Assembly (NCBI RefSeq): GCF_028464065.1
Contig: NZ_CP116808.1
Span: 620,001-684,000 of the forward strand
Origin: Saprospira sp. CCB-QB6
GTDB taxonomy: Bacteria; Bacteroidota; Bacteroidia; Chitinophagales; Saprospiraceae
Reading direction: 5' to 3'
DNA length: 64,000 nt
The position numbers and the translations under genes are program-made. This document shows, piece by piece, positions 8,436 through 16,565 of this stretch; within the stretch, counting starts at the first letter, position 1; each line of letters opens with the position of its first letter. The notes beneath the pieces are model-generated. The model was not told the DNA's origin and ran no database searches. It was given only the letters and a program-made list of their open reading frames with translations.

Positions 8436-8822
8436 CTACTCAGAATACAAGATCCCGCCTTGTTCTTCCAACCACTTTAATGCCGCCGATTCTTTCCGAA
8501 AAGCTCTGGCCAAATAGGGGGGGCGACTGATATTTATAAATAGGTTGCTCACCATCATCGATAGACCACTATTAACCAAAATGGCTACAGCAGTGACTGT
8601 AGAGTGCTCCTTCATATACTCTCTAACCTCTCTGCTAATAGACTTTAATTTGCGAATGTCGGTCAGACAATACCCCCCTACTCCAAAGAGCTCCTGCCCC
8701 TGCCTAACATGGTCCTTGACCATATTGATTTCCTTTACCTCGGGTACTAAATAGACCTCCTTGGCGACATTTGGTCCTAATTGAAGTATATAGCCTACTT
8801 CTGTATGTATTTTTTTTGCCAT
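8436..8822 (-). CDS. DUF7793 (SpoIIAA/STAS-like) protein, array member 3
   Basis: A 128-residue paralogue (MAKKIHTEVGYILQLGPN...) with the TDIRKLKSISREVREYMKE block and a YLARAFRKESAALKWLEEQGG ending. It belongs with member 5 (both have VRQ..E.FGVGGYxLTDIRKLKS). Decayed fragments of other copies lie on both sides (8254-8420 and 8881-9044), as if this gene had been placed between the two halves of an older copy. Confidence 0.8.
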   Translation of the reverse strand: MAKKIHTEVGYILQLGPNVAKEVYLVPEVKEINMVKDHVRQGQELFGVGGYCLTDIRKLKSISREVREYMKEHSTVTAVAILVNSGLSMMVSNLFINISRPPYLARAFRKESAALKWLEEQGGILYSE

Positions 8823-8880
8823 AGTTCTTAGTTATTAAAAATTGGCTGCTTCTAAGAGCGCCTACTAATGTGTTATTTTT

Positions 8881-9044
8881 TTAGAAAAAAATGTACTTAT
8901 CTGACATAAAAAGTTCCTTTATAAGCGCCATATGTGCCTTGACTTCTTATAGGTCCTCTCCTCTAGCTTTTGGTCCTTATCCCTTTGACCATATTCCTGA
9001 ACAAAAAATAAAGCTCTCCCCAATGCTGTCTCTACTTTTTTCAT
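8881..9044 (-). pseudogene. Decayed DUF7793 copy (5' half)
   Basis: The minus strand reads MKKVETALGRALF, like the N-termini of the array members (MKKIETPLG...). After a frame change it reads VKAHMALIKELFMSDKYIF, like VKEHVKAIREAFSDNNYYI of member 1. The frame is broken and the C-terminal half is missing. With the 3' fragment at 8254-8420 it could be the remains of one or two lost copies. The adjoining 8823-8880 is AT-rich spacer. Confidence 0.6.
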
Positions 9045-9055
9045 CTTTGTATAAT

Positions 9056-9436
9056 TTACGGAGCCTCGGCACCTTGTTCAATCAACCAAGCTATTGCTTT
9101 TCTCTCATCTTGAAAAATTCGAGTGGGATAAAGTGGCGAACTAAAACTCATATACATATTGCCTAGCATCTTTGATAGCCCCCCACCTACAATAATTGCC
9201 GCTGCCGCTGCTCCAGAATGATTTCTCAAATATTCTCTAGCTTCCTTAGAAGCTGACTTTAATAATCGAATATCTGTGACGTAATACTGGTTTAAACCAA
9301 ATGTCTCATGACAAAGTTGTATATGATCCTTAATTATATCCATATCATTTGCCCGCCCTGGATGGTATACTTCTTTTATTAGATTTGGGCTCAATTGCCA
9401 AACCTTTGCAAAAGCAGTGTTAATTTGCTTACTCAT
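9056..9436 (-). CDS. DUF7793 (SpoIIAA/STAS-like) protein, array member 4
   Basis: A 126-residue paralogue starting MSKQINTAFAKVWQLSPN, with TDIRLLKSASKEAREYLRNH and the ending RIFQDERKAIAWLIEQGAEAP. It matches the best-known Bacteroidota form of the family, with L.KMLGNMYMSF.SP.YPT..F. Its 3' half was the likely source of the fragment at 8254-8420. Confidence 0.8.
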   Translation of the reverse strand: MSKQINTAFAKVWQLSPNLIKEVYHPGRANDMDIIKDHIQLCHETFGLNQYYVTDIRLLKSASKEAREYLRNHSGAAAAAIIVGGGLSKMLGNMYMSFSSPLYPTRIFQDERKAIAWLIEQGAEAP

Positions 9437-9514
9437 ATATAATCTTGTTCGTTCCTTAACAGAACTCCTTGGAAATCATTTCTGTTCGCTAAAAGCCTAG
9501 TTTTAAGCTTTTCC

Positions 9515-9898
9515 TTAGGGGTAAAGCTCTGCCCCCTGCTTAACCAACCAAGCTAAGGCCAATTCTTCCTTATGAAAAACCTTTGCCAAATAAGGGGGTT
9601 TAGTAAAGCCTATAAATAAATTTCCCATTAACATAGATAAGCCCCCCTGCACTAAAATAGCCACAGCAACCACCTGAGAATGATCTCGCAAATATTCCCT
9701 TGCCTCTTTTTTAGCCGATTTTAGCTTGCGAATATCCGTCAGATAATAGCCCCCAACCCCAAAATGCTCATGACATTGCCTAACATGTTCCTCTACAATC
9801 GATAGCTCATGAACCTGCTCTGCAGTATAAACCTCCTTGATTAGGTTGGGCCCTAACTGAGTTAGCTCCGCTACAGCTGTCCGAATTTGTTTTGCCAT
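9515..9898 (-). CDS. DUF7793 (SpoIIAA/STAS-like) protein, array member 5
   Basis: A 127-residue paralogue and first gene of the array in transcription order. It starts MAKQIRTAVAELTQLGPN, carries TDIRKLKSAKKEAREYLRDH and ends KVFHKEELALAWLVKQGAELYP. Its 5' flank (9899-9970) is AT-rich and probably holds the array promoter, though no clear TAnnTTTG box is assigned. Confidence 0.8.
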   Translation of the reverse strand: MAKQIRTAVAELTQLGPNLIKEVYTAEQVHELSIVEEHVRQCHEHFGVGGYYLTDIRKLKSAKKEAREYLRDHSQVVAVAILVQGGLSMLMGNLFIGFTKPPYLAKVFHKEELALAWLVKQGAELYP

Positions 9899-9975
9899 AC
9901 CCTCATTGATGTTTAAAATGGTCTAAGCAACTAATATCCAAAACTTTTATCAAAAAACTGTACCTACAATCACAA

Positions 9976-9998
9976 AAAAGCCCCTAAATAGGGGCTTT
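9976..9998 (-). terminator. prpE terminator
   Basis: The stem AAAGCCCCTA/TAGGGGCTTT with a T-run on the minus strand lies 10 nt beyond the stop of the 10009-11892 gene. Confidence 0.75.
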
Positions 9999-10008
9999 CT
10001 AATCAATA

Positions 10009-11892
10009 CTATCTATAGGCCTGAATTTGGGCCTGCAATTCTGGAATAACGCTAGGATCATCTATTGTAGATGGCATTTTGTAAGGACGCTGATCTACGA
10101 TGTCTCGCAACAACCGACGCAAGGTTTTACCCGAACGCGTTTTGGGCAAACGCTGCACAGGCAAAATCTCTTTTAAGGCCGCTACCGCACCAATCTTTGT
10201 CCGTACCAACTGCACCAATTCCTTTTCTAATACAGATTCCGCTCTCCCCTCTTGCCCCTGCCAAACGACAAAAGCCATAGGCCGCTGCCCTTTAAGCTCA
10301 CAAGCTCGTCCAATTACAGCAACTTCCGCTACCGCTGGATGCCCAGCCAACACCTCTTCCATCTCGGCCGTAGACAAGCGATGCCCAGCCACATTGATGA
10401 CATCATCCACCCGGCCCGTAATGAAGTAATACCCCTCTTCATCTATATAAGCCCCATCTCCTGTGCTATAATAGCCCTCAAATTGACTAAAATAACTTTT
10501 CTGGAAACGCACTGGATTTTCCCAAAGCCCCATCAAACAACCCGGAGGCAATGGCGTCCGAATACTCAACAACCCCTCTGCATTCGCAGGCAATGCCTGC
10601 CCATCCTCATCCAATATATCAAAGGCAAATCCACAAACTGGACGACCCGCAGAACCTGGCTTGATCGGCATCAATTCATGCCCCGCCATATTGGCTAACA
10701 TAGGCCAACCCGATTCTGTTTGCCACCAATGGTCAATCACTGGCTTGTTTAACTTCGATTGCAACCACTCTAAAGTCGCCGCATCACAACGCTCTCCAGC
10801 CAAAAACTGAAAACGCAAAGAAGATAAATCATATTTCTTGATCCACTCCCCTTCTGGGTCCTCCTTACGTATCGCCCGAATAGCCGTAGGCGCCGTAAAC
10901 ATAGAAGATACCTTATACTCCTCGATCATCCGCCAAAAAGTACGCGCATCTGGCGTCCTAATCGGCTTGCCCTCAAATAATATGGTGGTGTTCCGATGCA
11001 ATAATGGTCCATAGACAATATAACTATGCCCCACAACCCAACCAATATCACTAGCCGCCCAGAAAACCTCTCCTGGCTTCAACCCATAAATATGCTGCAT
11101 GCTAAAATGCAAAACCGTAGCATAGCCCCCCGTATCTCGAATAACCCCCTTGGGCGTTCCTGTAGTGCCCGATGTATATAAAATATAAGAAGGATGATTA
11201 GCCAATACAATCACAGGATCTACAGGCTCCGCCTTGAGCAATTCCTCAAAATCTACATCATAATCCCGCTCAGGATGCTCAATGCCCAACCGTCTATTAT
11301 ATAATACAACCTTTTCAGGCGGAAACTCCGCCTCTTCTAAAGCCGCATCCACCAATACTTTATACGGAATTATTTTTTGTATTTCAATCCCCGCAGAAGC
11401 CGTAATCAAGACCTTCGGCTTGCAGTCATCTATCCGAATCGCTAACTCATGAGCCGCAAATCCACCAAAAACAACCGAATGCGTCACTCCCAAACGAGCA
11501 CAGGCCAACATCGCAATTACAGCCTGCGGAATCATCGGCATATAAATTACCGCTCGATCCCCTTTCTCTAAACCCAACTCCCGCAAACCTCCAGCAAAGG
11601 CCGCTACCAAATCTCGCAATTCATTATACGTATATTTCGCCTTGGTCTGACTAACCGGAGAATCATAAATCAACGCACAATCCTCCCCATATCCATCCGC
11701 AATGTGCTGGTCCAAACAAAGCGCCGATAAATTCAACTCCCCATCCGCAAACCATTGCGGATAATCTCCTGTATCATCCAATATGGTCTCCGGAAACTTA
11801 TGCCAAGCCAAACGCTGGGCTTGCGCTTTCCAAAATTCTAGGGGCTGTTCCAAACTCCAATTATAGAGTTCATCATAGGTCTTTTCAGGCAT
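10009..11892 (-). CDS. prpE: Propionyl-CoA synthetase (AMP-forming)
   Basis: A 627-residue ANL-superfamily acyl-CoA synthetase that activates a short-chain acid through an acyl-AMP. The nucleotide-binding loop is YTSGTTGTPKGV, followed by the RDTGGY segment seen in PrpE. The A5-type motif is YYSTGDGAYIDEEGYYFITGR and the catalytic Lys is in PKTRSGKTLRR. The PSTIDDP near the C-terminus is characteristic of propionate-CoA ligases rather than AcsA. Activity on acetate as well is possible. The gene is monocistronic, with its own terminator. No methylcitrate or methylmalonyl genes are in the window. Confidence 0.88.
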   Translation of the reverse strand: MPEKTYDELYNWSLEQPLEFWKAQAQRLAWHKFPETILDDTGDYPQWFADGELNLSALCLDQHIADGYGEDCALIYDSPVSQTKAKYTYNELRDLVAAFAGGLRELGLEKGDRAVIYMPMIPQAVIAMLACARLGVTHSVVFGGFAAHELAIRIDDCKPKVLITASAGIEIQKIIPYKVLVDAALEEAEFPPEKVVLYNRRLGIEHPERDYDVDFEELLKAEPVDPVIVLANHPSYILYTSGTTGTPKGVIRDTGGYATVLHFSMQHIYGLKPGEVFWAASDIGWVVGHSYIVYGPLLHRNTTILFEGKPIRTPDARTFWRMIEEYKVSSMFTAPTAIRAIRKEDPEGEWIKKYDLSSLRFQFLAGERCDAATLEWLQSKLNKPVIDHWWQTESGWPMLANMAGHELMPIKPGSAGRPVCGFAFDILDEDGQALPANAEGLLSIRTPLPPGCLMGLWENPVRFQKSYFSQFEGYYSTGDGAYIDEEGYYFITGRVDDVINVAGHRLSTAEMEEVLAGHPAVAEVAVIGRACELKGQRPMAFVVWQGQEGRAESVLEKELVQLVRTKIGAVAALKEILPVQRLPKTRSGKTLRRLLRDIVDQRPYKMPSTIDDPSVIPELQAQIQAYR

Positions 11893-12060
11893 AGTCGATC
11901 TGTTTTATCGCTTATATATAAAAATCTATATAATGGTAAGCATTTTAATTTACTCAACAAAAAGATTGGGTAATTTATATCAGATCTAAAATATTATTGG
12001 CCTTCTAAGCGCCTCTACCATAGAATGAAAGTATTTAAAATAATTTTATTTGTCTTTTTT

Positions 12061-12150
12061 GGGGCCTTCGCAGCTTTGCTGCGGAGGTACGTTTACTCCC
12101 TTTGGTCATCGAACTGCGGACTAAAGTCCTTGTTGTCGCAGCTCGCTGCT
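12061..12150 (+). repeat. GC-rich hairpin element, diverged partial type A
   Basis: Starts GGGGCC, has a first hairpin GCAGC-ttt-GCTGC, a recognisable TACGTTT block, another small hairpin (GGACT-aa-AGTCC) and CGCAGCTCGCTGCT, then stops where the full copy begins at 12156. It is a degraded or rearranged head-to-tail neighbour of that copy. The interval before it (11893-12060) is AT-rich and holds the presumed prpE promoter, with no gene seen. Confidence 0.65.
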
Positions 12151-12155
12151 GTTTT

Positions 12156-12269
12156 GGGGCCTCCCGCCTTCGGCGGGCGCTACGTTTCGCAGCTCGCTCT
12201 TCGCTCGGCCCTGCGGCGGCTTTGCCGCCTAGGTCTGGCCTGACGGCCACTGCTGCACATCGCTAGGCC
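12156..12269 (+). repeat. GC-rich hairpin element, type A (copy 3)
   Basis: A full copy from GGGGCCT to ATCGCTAGGCC. Hairpin 1 is CCCGCC-ttc-GGCGGG and hairpin 2 is GGCGGC-ttt-GCCGCC. It lies between two minus-strand genes, antisense to both. The 12270-12383 stretch beyond it has no gene. Confidence 0.85.
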
Positions 12270-12383
12270 AGTCGCTTCGCTCCTTCTAGACCTAGGCCAA
12301 CACGAATTTATCTCTTTTTAGGAGAGAGCTTCTTTTTCCTGTCCTATCTAGCCCACCTGAAAAGAAAGTTATTTTGGTCCAAT

Positions 12384-12527
12384 AATAGGCGGCAAAGCCG
12401 CCTTGGCCGAAGGCCAAAAGGCCCAGCGCTGCGGAGCGGGTGGCCGAAGGCCAGACCGAGCTGGCGAAGCCAGCGAAGGGCCGAACAGACCTGTGAGCCC
12501 CGCAGCATAGCGGCGGCCGCGGGCCCC
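12384..12527 (-). repeat. GC-rich hairpin element, type A (copy 4)
   Basis: A diverged minus-strand copy beginning GGGGCCCGCGG at 12527. It keeps GTTCGGCCCTTC, hairpin 2 GCTGGC-ttc-GCCAGC, GGTCTGGCC and hairpin 3 GGCC-ttc-GGCC, and ends CAGCGCTGGGCC, followed by two more small palindromes (GGCC-ttc-GGCC and GGCGGC-ttt-GCCGCC). It begins about 60 nt after the stop of the MDR gene, in the sense direction. Confidence 0.8.
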
Positions 12528-12529
12528 TA

Positions 12530-12561
12530 AAAAAAAAGAAGCTACATTTCTGCAGCTTCTT
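12530..12561 (-). terminator. Terminator of the MDR oxidoreductase gene
   Basis: On the minus strand AGAAGCT, a short loop and AGCTTCT are followed by eight or more T. It sits between the gene end (12587) and the hairpin element. Confidence 0.65.
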
Positions 12562-12586
12562 CTATATCGCACTTAAAGAGATGGAG

Positions 12587-13597
12587 TTAGTCATTCATTT
12601 TCAGGACCAATTTGCCAAACTGTTGGCCTTTATCCATACAATCAAAGGCTTTTTGTGCTTCGGCCAATGGCCAAACTTGCTCCACCAACGGTTTGATTTT
12701 ATGCTGTTCTACCCAAGCAATCATTTGGGCAAAGTCTTCATCGCTGCCCATAGTGCTGCCCATAATATCGAGCTGTTTCCAAAACATCTTTTGGGGGTTA
12801 ATTTGGAATTTGCCTCGGGTTCCGCCATAAAAAACGATCCGTCCAGCAGGGCGGGCCAAATCAACAAAATAGCTAAAGTCTGCGCCGCCAGCACTATCAA
12901 TAATCAAATCGAAGCCAGCGGGATCTTGGGCCAACAAGGCTTTATGCCATTGTTCTTCCTTATAGGAAATTCCGTTTAGGGCCCCCATTTCCTTGGCCTT
13001 TTCGATCTTCTCGGCCTGTCCAGAACTAACCCAAATATCAATACCCAAGGGCTGGGCCAATTGCAGGGCCGTCAGGGCCACGCCCCCACCAATACCCGAA
13101 ATAAATAGGCGTTCGCCTGTCTGCAAGCGGCCTCGGCTAAAGAGCGCGCGATAGGCCGTGAGTCCAGCCAAGGGTAGGGCGGCCGCCTCCTCGGCAGAAA
13201 GGTGGGCGGGTCGCAAAAACAGGCGATCTTGAGGGACCAGAAGATACTCGGCCATGCTGCCATGCTGAGGCATTCCCAAAATGCTATATGCTTTGGCTTG
13301 CACGGCTTGTTGTTCGCCCCAATTTTGGTTGGGGTTGACGATAACCTTCTGGCCCAGCCATTTTTTATCGGCTTGGGGACCTAATTCCACCACCTCGCCA
13401 CTAGCATCTGAGCCTAGAATAACACCTTCTCGAACGCCAGGATAAAGGCCTTGCGTAATATATAAATCGCGATGATTGAGCGCGGCGGCCTCCACCTTAA
13501 TCAGTACTTGATCAGCTTGGGGACTAGGCTTTTCAATTTGGCGATAAACTGCGGGAGATTTTTTTTGGTCCAAGACCATTGCATACATCTTGCTCAT
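12587..13597 (-). CDS. Zinc-independent MDR oxidoreductase (quinone oxidoreductase/alcohol dehydrogenase-like)
   Basis: A 336-residue medium-chain dehydrogenase/reductase. The N-terminal GroES-like domain has the LNHRDLYITQG and GSDASGEVVELG segments. The Rossmann domain has a GIGGGVALTALQLA nucleotide-binding turn (about 160-175). The catalytic-zinc Cys of true alcohol dehydrogenases is replaced (LNHRD region), which favours an NADPH:quinone or enoyl reductase-type role. The substrate cannot be named. The start ATG is 12 nt from the stop of the LRR gene upstream, so the two may be co-transcribed. Confidence 0.8.
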   Translation of the reverse strand: MSKMYAMVLDQKKSPAVYRQIEKPSPQADQVLIKVEAAALNHRDLYITQGLYPGVREGVILGSDASGEVVELGPQADKKWLGQKVIVNPNQNWGEQQAVQAKAYSILGMPQHGSMAEYLLVPQDRLFLRPAHLSAEEAAALPLAGLTAYRALFSRGRLQTGERLFISGIGGGVALTALQLAQPLGIDIWVSSGQAEKIEKAKEMGALNGISYKEEQWHKALLAQDPAGFDLIIDSAGGADFSYFVDLARPAGRIVFYGGTRGKFQINPQKMFWKQLDIMGSTMGSDEDFAQMIAWVEQHKIKPLVEQVWPLAEAQKAFDCMDKGQQFGKLVLKMND

Positions 13598-13609
13598 AGT
13601 TCAAAAGAT

Positions 13610-14083
13610 TTATTCCTCTCCGCCAACCACTTGAGTTTTGGGCAAATAGCCTCGAAGCTCTTGCCGCTCTGCTGCAGAAATGGCATTGCCTCCTAGGTAG
13701 AGATTTTGCAACTTCTTGAGTTGGGCAATTTCTTTGGGAATCTTGTCCAATCGGTTATGTCGCAAATCTAGCTCCTTGAGATTCTTCAGTTGAAAAATGC
13801 TAGGGGGGAGTTCTTCAAACTGGTTGTTAGAGAGATCTAGTTTTTTGAGGGCCTGCAATTTGGTAATATCATCGGGCAGGTCCTCCAATTCATTTTCCGC
13901 TAAATTTAGCTTTTTTAGTTGATCAAATTGCGCAATATCACTAGAAACTCTTTGCCAGGCCCCATCGCTGAGGTCTAAGCTTTTAAGTTGGTCGGCTTTG
14001 ACTAAGAGGCTGGGTTCTGCGGACCAGCTACGCTTGCAGCCCATTAGCGTCAATAGGCTTAAGCCTAGAATTACATTCTTCAT
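13610..14083 (-). CDS. Leucine-rich-repeat lipoprotein
   Basis: A 157-residue predicted lipoprotein. The start MKNVILGLSLLTLMGCKRSW gives a short signal peptide with the lipobox Cys at about 16; a longer upstream frame would bury this signal. Residues 30-150 contain about five leucine-rich repeats of about 23 residues (LKKLNLAENELEDLPDDITK, LKKLDLSNNQFEELPPSIFQ and so on), the PxxI/LxxL pattern of bacterial LRRs. Probably surface- or periplasm-facing protein binding. Last repeat NLYLGGNAIS is followed by a short polar tail. Confidence 0.8.
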   Translation of the reverse strand: MKNVILGLSLLTLMGCKRSWSAEPSLLVKADQLKSLDLSDGAWQRVSSDIAQFDQLKKLNLAENELEDLPDDITKLQALKKLDLSNNQFEELPPSIFQLKNLKELDLRHNRLDKIPKEIAQLKKLQNLYLGGNAISAAERQELRGYLPKTQVVGGEE

Positions 14084-14162
14084 AAGTTGAGGGATTTTAC
14101 AAAAGTGGGGAAATGATATAAACTTGAGAAAGCCTCCAAGTTTATAGAAAAGCGAACAAAAA

Positions 14163-14196
14163 AAGGGCCGCTCTCTAATGGAGAGCGGCCCTTTTG
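14163..14196 (-). terminator. Terminator after the NlpC/P60 gene
   Basis: The stem GGGCCGCTCTC/GAGAGCGGCCC with a 4-nt loop has a T-run on the minus strand (and a shorter one on the plus strand). It lies 13 nt past the stop of the 14209-15006 gene and separates it from the LRR gene. Confidence 0.8.
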
Positions 14197-14208
14197 GCAA
14201 GGCTGACT

Positions 14209-15006
14209 TTATTTTTCGGCCAAGGGAGCAGCTTGATTTTCTGCTCCGACGGGGTCAATAACGTTACGAGCGAATAGGATTTTCTTTTTCCAGTAAGAAG
14301 ACTTGCTCACATTTTCGATCATGATACCGTGGCGGGGGCCATTGGCATGAATAACCGTGATGCCTTCTGCGGTATTGCTGAGAATAAGTCCTACATGAGT
14401 AACCATACCGCCTTTGCCGTAACGGCTAAAAAAGAGGAGGTCTCCTACTTTTGCGTCTTTTAGGTCGACATGTTTTCCTTGAGTTGCTTGATAACGAGAG
14501 CCGGGAGAGATTTCGATTCCAAAGAGGCGCATTACGAAAGAAGTGTAGCCAGAGCAATCGAAGGCATTGGGGCCTTTGGCGGCATAAACATAAGGGCGAC
14601 CTAAGTATTTTTTGGCGGCGGCAGTAATTTCAGAGCGGATGAGGATCCGTTTTTCTAGGGTAAGTTCTCCTTGGAACTTTACGGGAACAGGAGGATAAAC
14701 AGCTTGGCGCATTTCGGCCAATTGAGCGCGGCGTTTGGCTTTGGCTGCGGCTTGGCGTTTGCGTTGGATGAGTGATTTCATCCCAGTAATATCCGATTGT
14801 TCAATTTGGGCTTTTTCTAGCTCTAGGGCTTGGATAACTTTTACTTTTTCGGCAAAAGTAGCCATAGTTGCGGCGAATTCTTCGGCTTGGGCTTTTTCTT
14901 CGGCCAATTGTTCTTGCTGCATCCGAATGTATTGATCTCCTACGATCAAGAGGGTCATATAGAGCAAAAAAATCTGAAAGATCTCTACCTTAGATATGGA
15001 ATTCAT
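14209..15006 (-). CDS. NlpC/P60 family cell-wall peptidase with coiled-coil
   Basis: A 265-residue secreted or membrane-tethered peptidoglycan endopeptidase. Residues 8-25 are a hydrophobic signal anchor, residues 30-100 a charged coiled-coil rich in Glu, Ala and Gln, and residues 125-245 an NlpC/P60 domain with catalytic C151 (DCSGYTSF), H204 (THVGL) and a third polar residue around H220. Such enzymes cleave gamma-D-Glu-meso-DAP links in stem peptides. A similar coiled-coil plus NlpC layout is used by division-associated hydrolases, but no activator partner is nearby. Confidence 0.9.
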   Translation of the reverse strand: MNSISKVEIFQIFLLYMTLLIVGDQYIRMQQEQLAEEKAQAEEFAATMATFAEKVKVIQALELEKAQIEQSDITGMKSLIQRKRQAAAKAKRRAQLAEMRQAVYPPVPVKFQGELTLEKRILIRSEITAAAKKYLGRPYVYAAKGPNAFDCSGYTSFVMRLFGIEISPGSRYQATQGKHVDLKDAKVGDLLFFSRYGKGGMVTHVGLILSNTAEGITVIHANGPRHGIMIENVSKSSYWKKKILFARNVIDPVGAENQAAPLAEK

Positions 15007-15168
15007 ATATTTTATTCTTCTGTTTTTCGTCCTTCTGCTTAGTTTAAGCAGCTATTTTTGGGAGGACCAAAGACACGATCAAAAATCTTTTTTCACATAA
15101 AGCGGCTGCAAATGTATTTATTTTGGCCCAAAAACCAAAAGAATCTCTTTCATTGAGAGGGTAAGCTT

Positions 15169-16029
15169 ATGAAATTTAACAGTTTAAGAACTTTTTGCCT
15201 TATTTTATCTTTGCTGATCTGCTCTTCTTTTCTTCTGGCCCAGAACAAAACGGAACGTCCTACTACCTACGCCAAAGTTTGCTTTTACACTATAGAGAAG
15301 GGGGGATTTGAGCGTTTTTTAGAAATTGCGGAGGCGGTACAAAAGGGTGAAGAGCGAAAGGTACAGGCTCAAATTCGGAAGATGCTCAAGGATTTGCGAA
15401 AATTTGATTCTAAGCAAACCAACCGTAGTTTTGAGCTTTGGTATAGGGCCAATTATAGTGATTTTGAGCAGCAAGTAGAAGTAGTTAGGAGCTCTACGAT
15501 AAAATCCTTACAAATATATCGAGCGAGATGGCGCAGTAATCAGTGTCATTATTTTGACCATACAGCTTTTTTGATGCAGGTTTTGGCCTTTGAGAGTGAG
15601 CGTTTTTACCCTCATTATTGGTTTATGGGGCAAGAGCGTTATTTTTCGGAAACTTTGGTGGAGAATATTCGGGCAGCGGCTCCGGCAAGAGCAACAGATA
15701 TTTTTGAATATTCTGATTTGCACCAGGAATTTGAGGTCATGCAAGCGCTACAAGCTTGGGAATTGGATCAGATGAAGCGTTATTTGCAGATTGGTCCTTA
15801 TGGGACCGATACCGAAGGAATTGGCCAAAAACCGCTTATTCCCTATTCTTATGGGTTAATCAATCGGGCAGCGGCCAGTTATTTATTGCAGCAAATTGAG
15901 TTTGATGATCGCAGTTTAGATTTAGATTTGAATCGACAAGTGCGAGCTTTAGAGCGTTTCTTAAAAACTTGTCGGGCAGGAGAAATCTATCTTTTAGTTC
16001 GTTTTGAGGGCCGTCCCTTTCAGCCTTAG
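15169..16029 (+). CDS. Secreted protein of unknown function
   Basis: A 286-residue protein with a clear signal peptide (MKFNSLRTFCLILSLLICSS, ending LLAQ). The mature part is mostly helical and rich in aromatic, Arg and Gln residues (for example HYFDHTAFLMQVLAFESERFYPHYWF), with no motif I recognise. Its ATG is preceded by GAGAGGGTAAGC. It stands between a divergently read NlpC gene and a hairpin-element module. Codon use looks like that of its neighbours. Confidence 0.7.
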   Translation: MKFNSLRTFCLILSLLICSSFLLAQNKTERPTTYAKVCFYTIEKGGFERFLEIAEAVQKGEERKVQAQIRKMLKDLRKFDSKQTNRSFELWYRANYSDFEQQVEVVRSSTIKSLQIYRARWRSNQCHYFDHTAFLMQVLAFESERFYPHYWFMGQERYFSETLVENIRAAAPARATDIFEYSDLHQEFEVMQALQAWELDQMKRYLQIGPYGTDTEGIGQKPLIPYSYGLINRAAASYLLQQIEFDDRSLDLDLNRQVRALERFLKTCRAGEIYLLVRFEGRPFQP

Positions 16030-16099
16030 TCTTTTCTATCTTCTGCATATTTTCTTGGCACTTGTATAAAAAAAGCCGATTTTGGCCTTTTGCGTCTAG

Positions 16100-16212
16100 C
16101 AGGGCCCACAGCACCCGCAGGCAATTTTATGGGGACTTCCCCCTCATTCATAGATTTTCGCAAAGCGAAACCGCTTTTGCGCTGGGTTTTAACCCGCCGG
16201 CGGGGCAGCCCC
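16100..16212 (-). repeat. Repeat module, type C (solo copy)
   Basis: Contains CCCTCATTCATAG, TTCGCAAAGCGAAACC, GCGCTGGGTTTTAACCCGCC and the terminal GGGGCAGCCCC. The same ordered blocks occur inside the elements at 29519-29609 and 23657-23745. The end GGGGCAGCCCC is the reverse complement of the GGGGCTGCCCC that opens type B elements. It ends 15 nt before the next ATG. Confidence 0.7.
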
Positions 16213-16227
16213 TAAAAAGGAAACAAA

Positions 16228-16554
16228 ATGAAAAAAGAATGTCCAAGCTGTCACAAAAACTTTGAGTGTCAGCCTGAAAATATAGCCATTTGTCAGTGTG
16301 TGGGCCTAGAAATTGGACCTGCCTTAAAGGCCCATTTGGCCAAGAGTAAGAAAGATTGTTATTGTGCAAACTGCTTGTGCGAATTGAATGAAATTTGTGC
16401 GCAGGCGGCTCAGGAATCGCTACCTAAAAAGGCCCATGAATTTGTAGAAGGCAAGCATTTTTATAAGGAAAATGGGCTTTGGATATTTAGCAAATACTAC
16501 CTGATTCAGCGGGGATATTGTTGTGGCAATGGCTGCAAACACTGCCCCTACTAA
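16228..16554 (+). CDS. Cysteine-rich CWC / DUF5522 protein
   Basis: A 108-residue small protein with two cysteine-rich parts. The N-terminal half (CPSCHKNFECQPENIAICQC, then CYCANCLCELNEIC) matches the cysteine-rich CWC family. The C-terminal YYLIQRGYCCGNGCKHCPY is the DUF5522 signature. The spaced cysteines suggest metal binding, probably zinc. Function unknown. The stop lies 11 nt before the next gene's ATG, so the two may be co-transcribed. Confidence 0.85.
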   Translation: MKKECPSCHKNFECQPENIAICQCVGLEIGPALKAHLAKSKKDCYCANCLCELNEICAQAAQESLPKKAHEFVEGKHFYKENGLWIFSKYYLIQRGYCCGNGCKHCPY

Positions 16555-16565
16555 ACGATAGAAAA

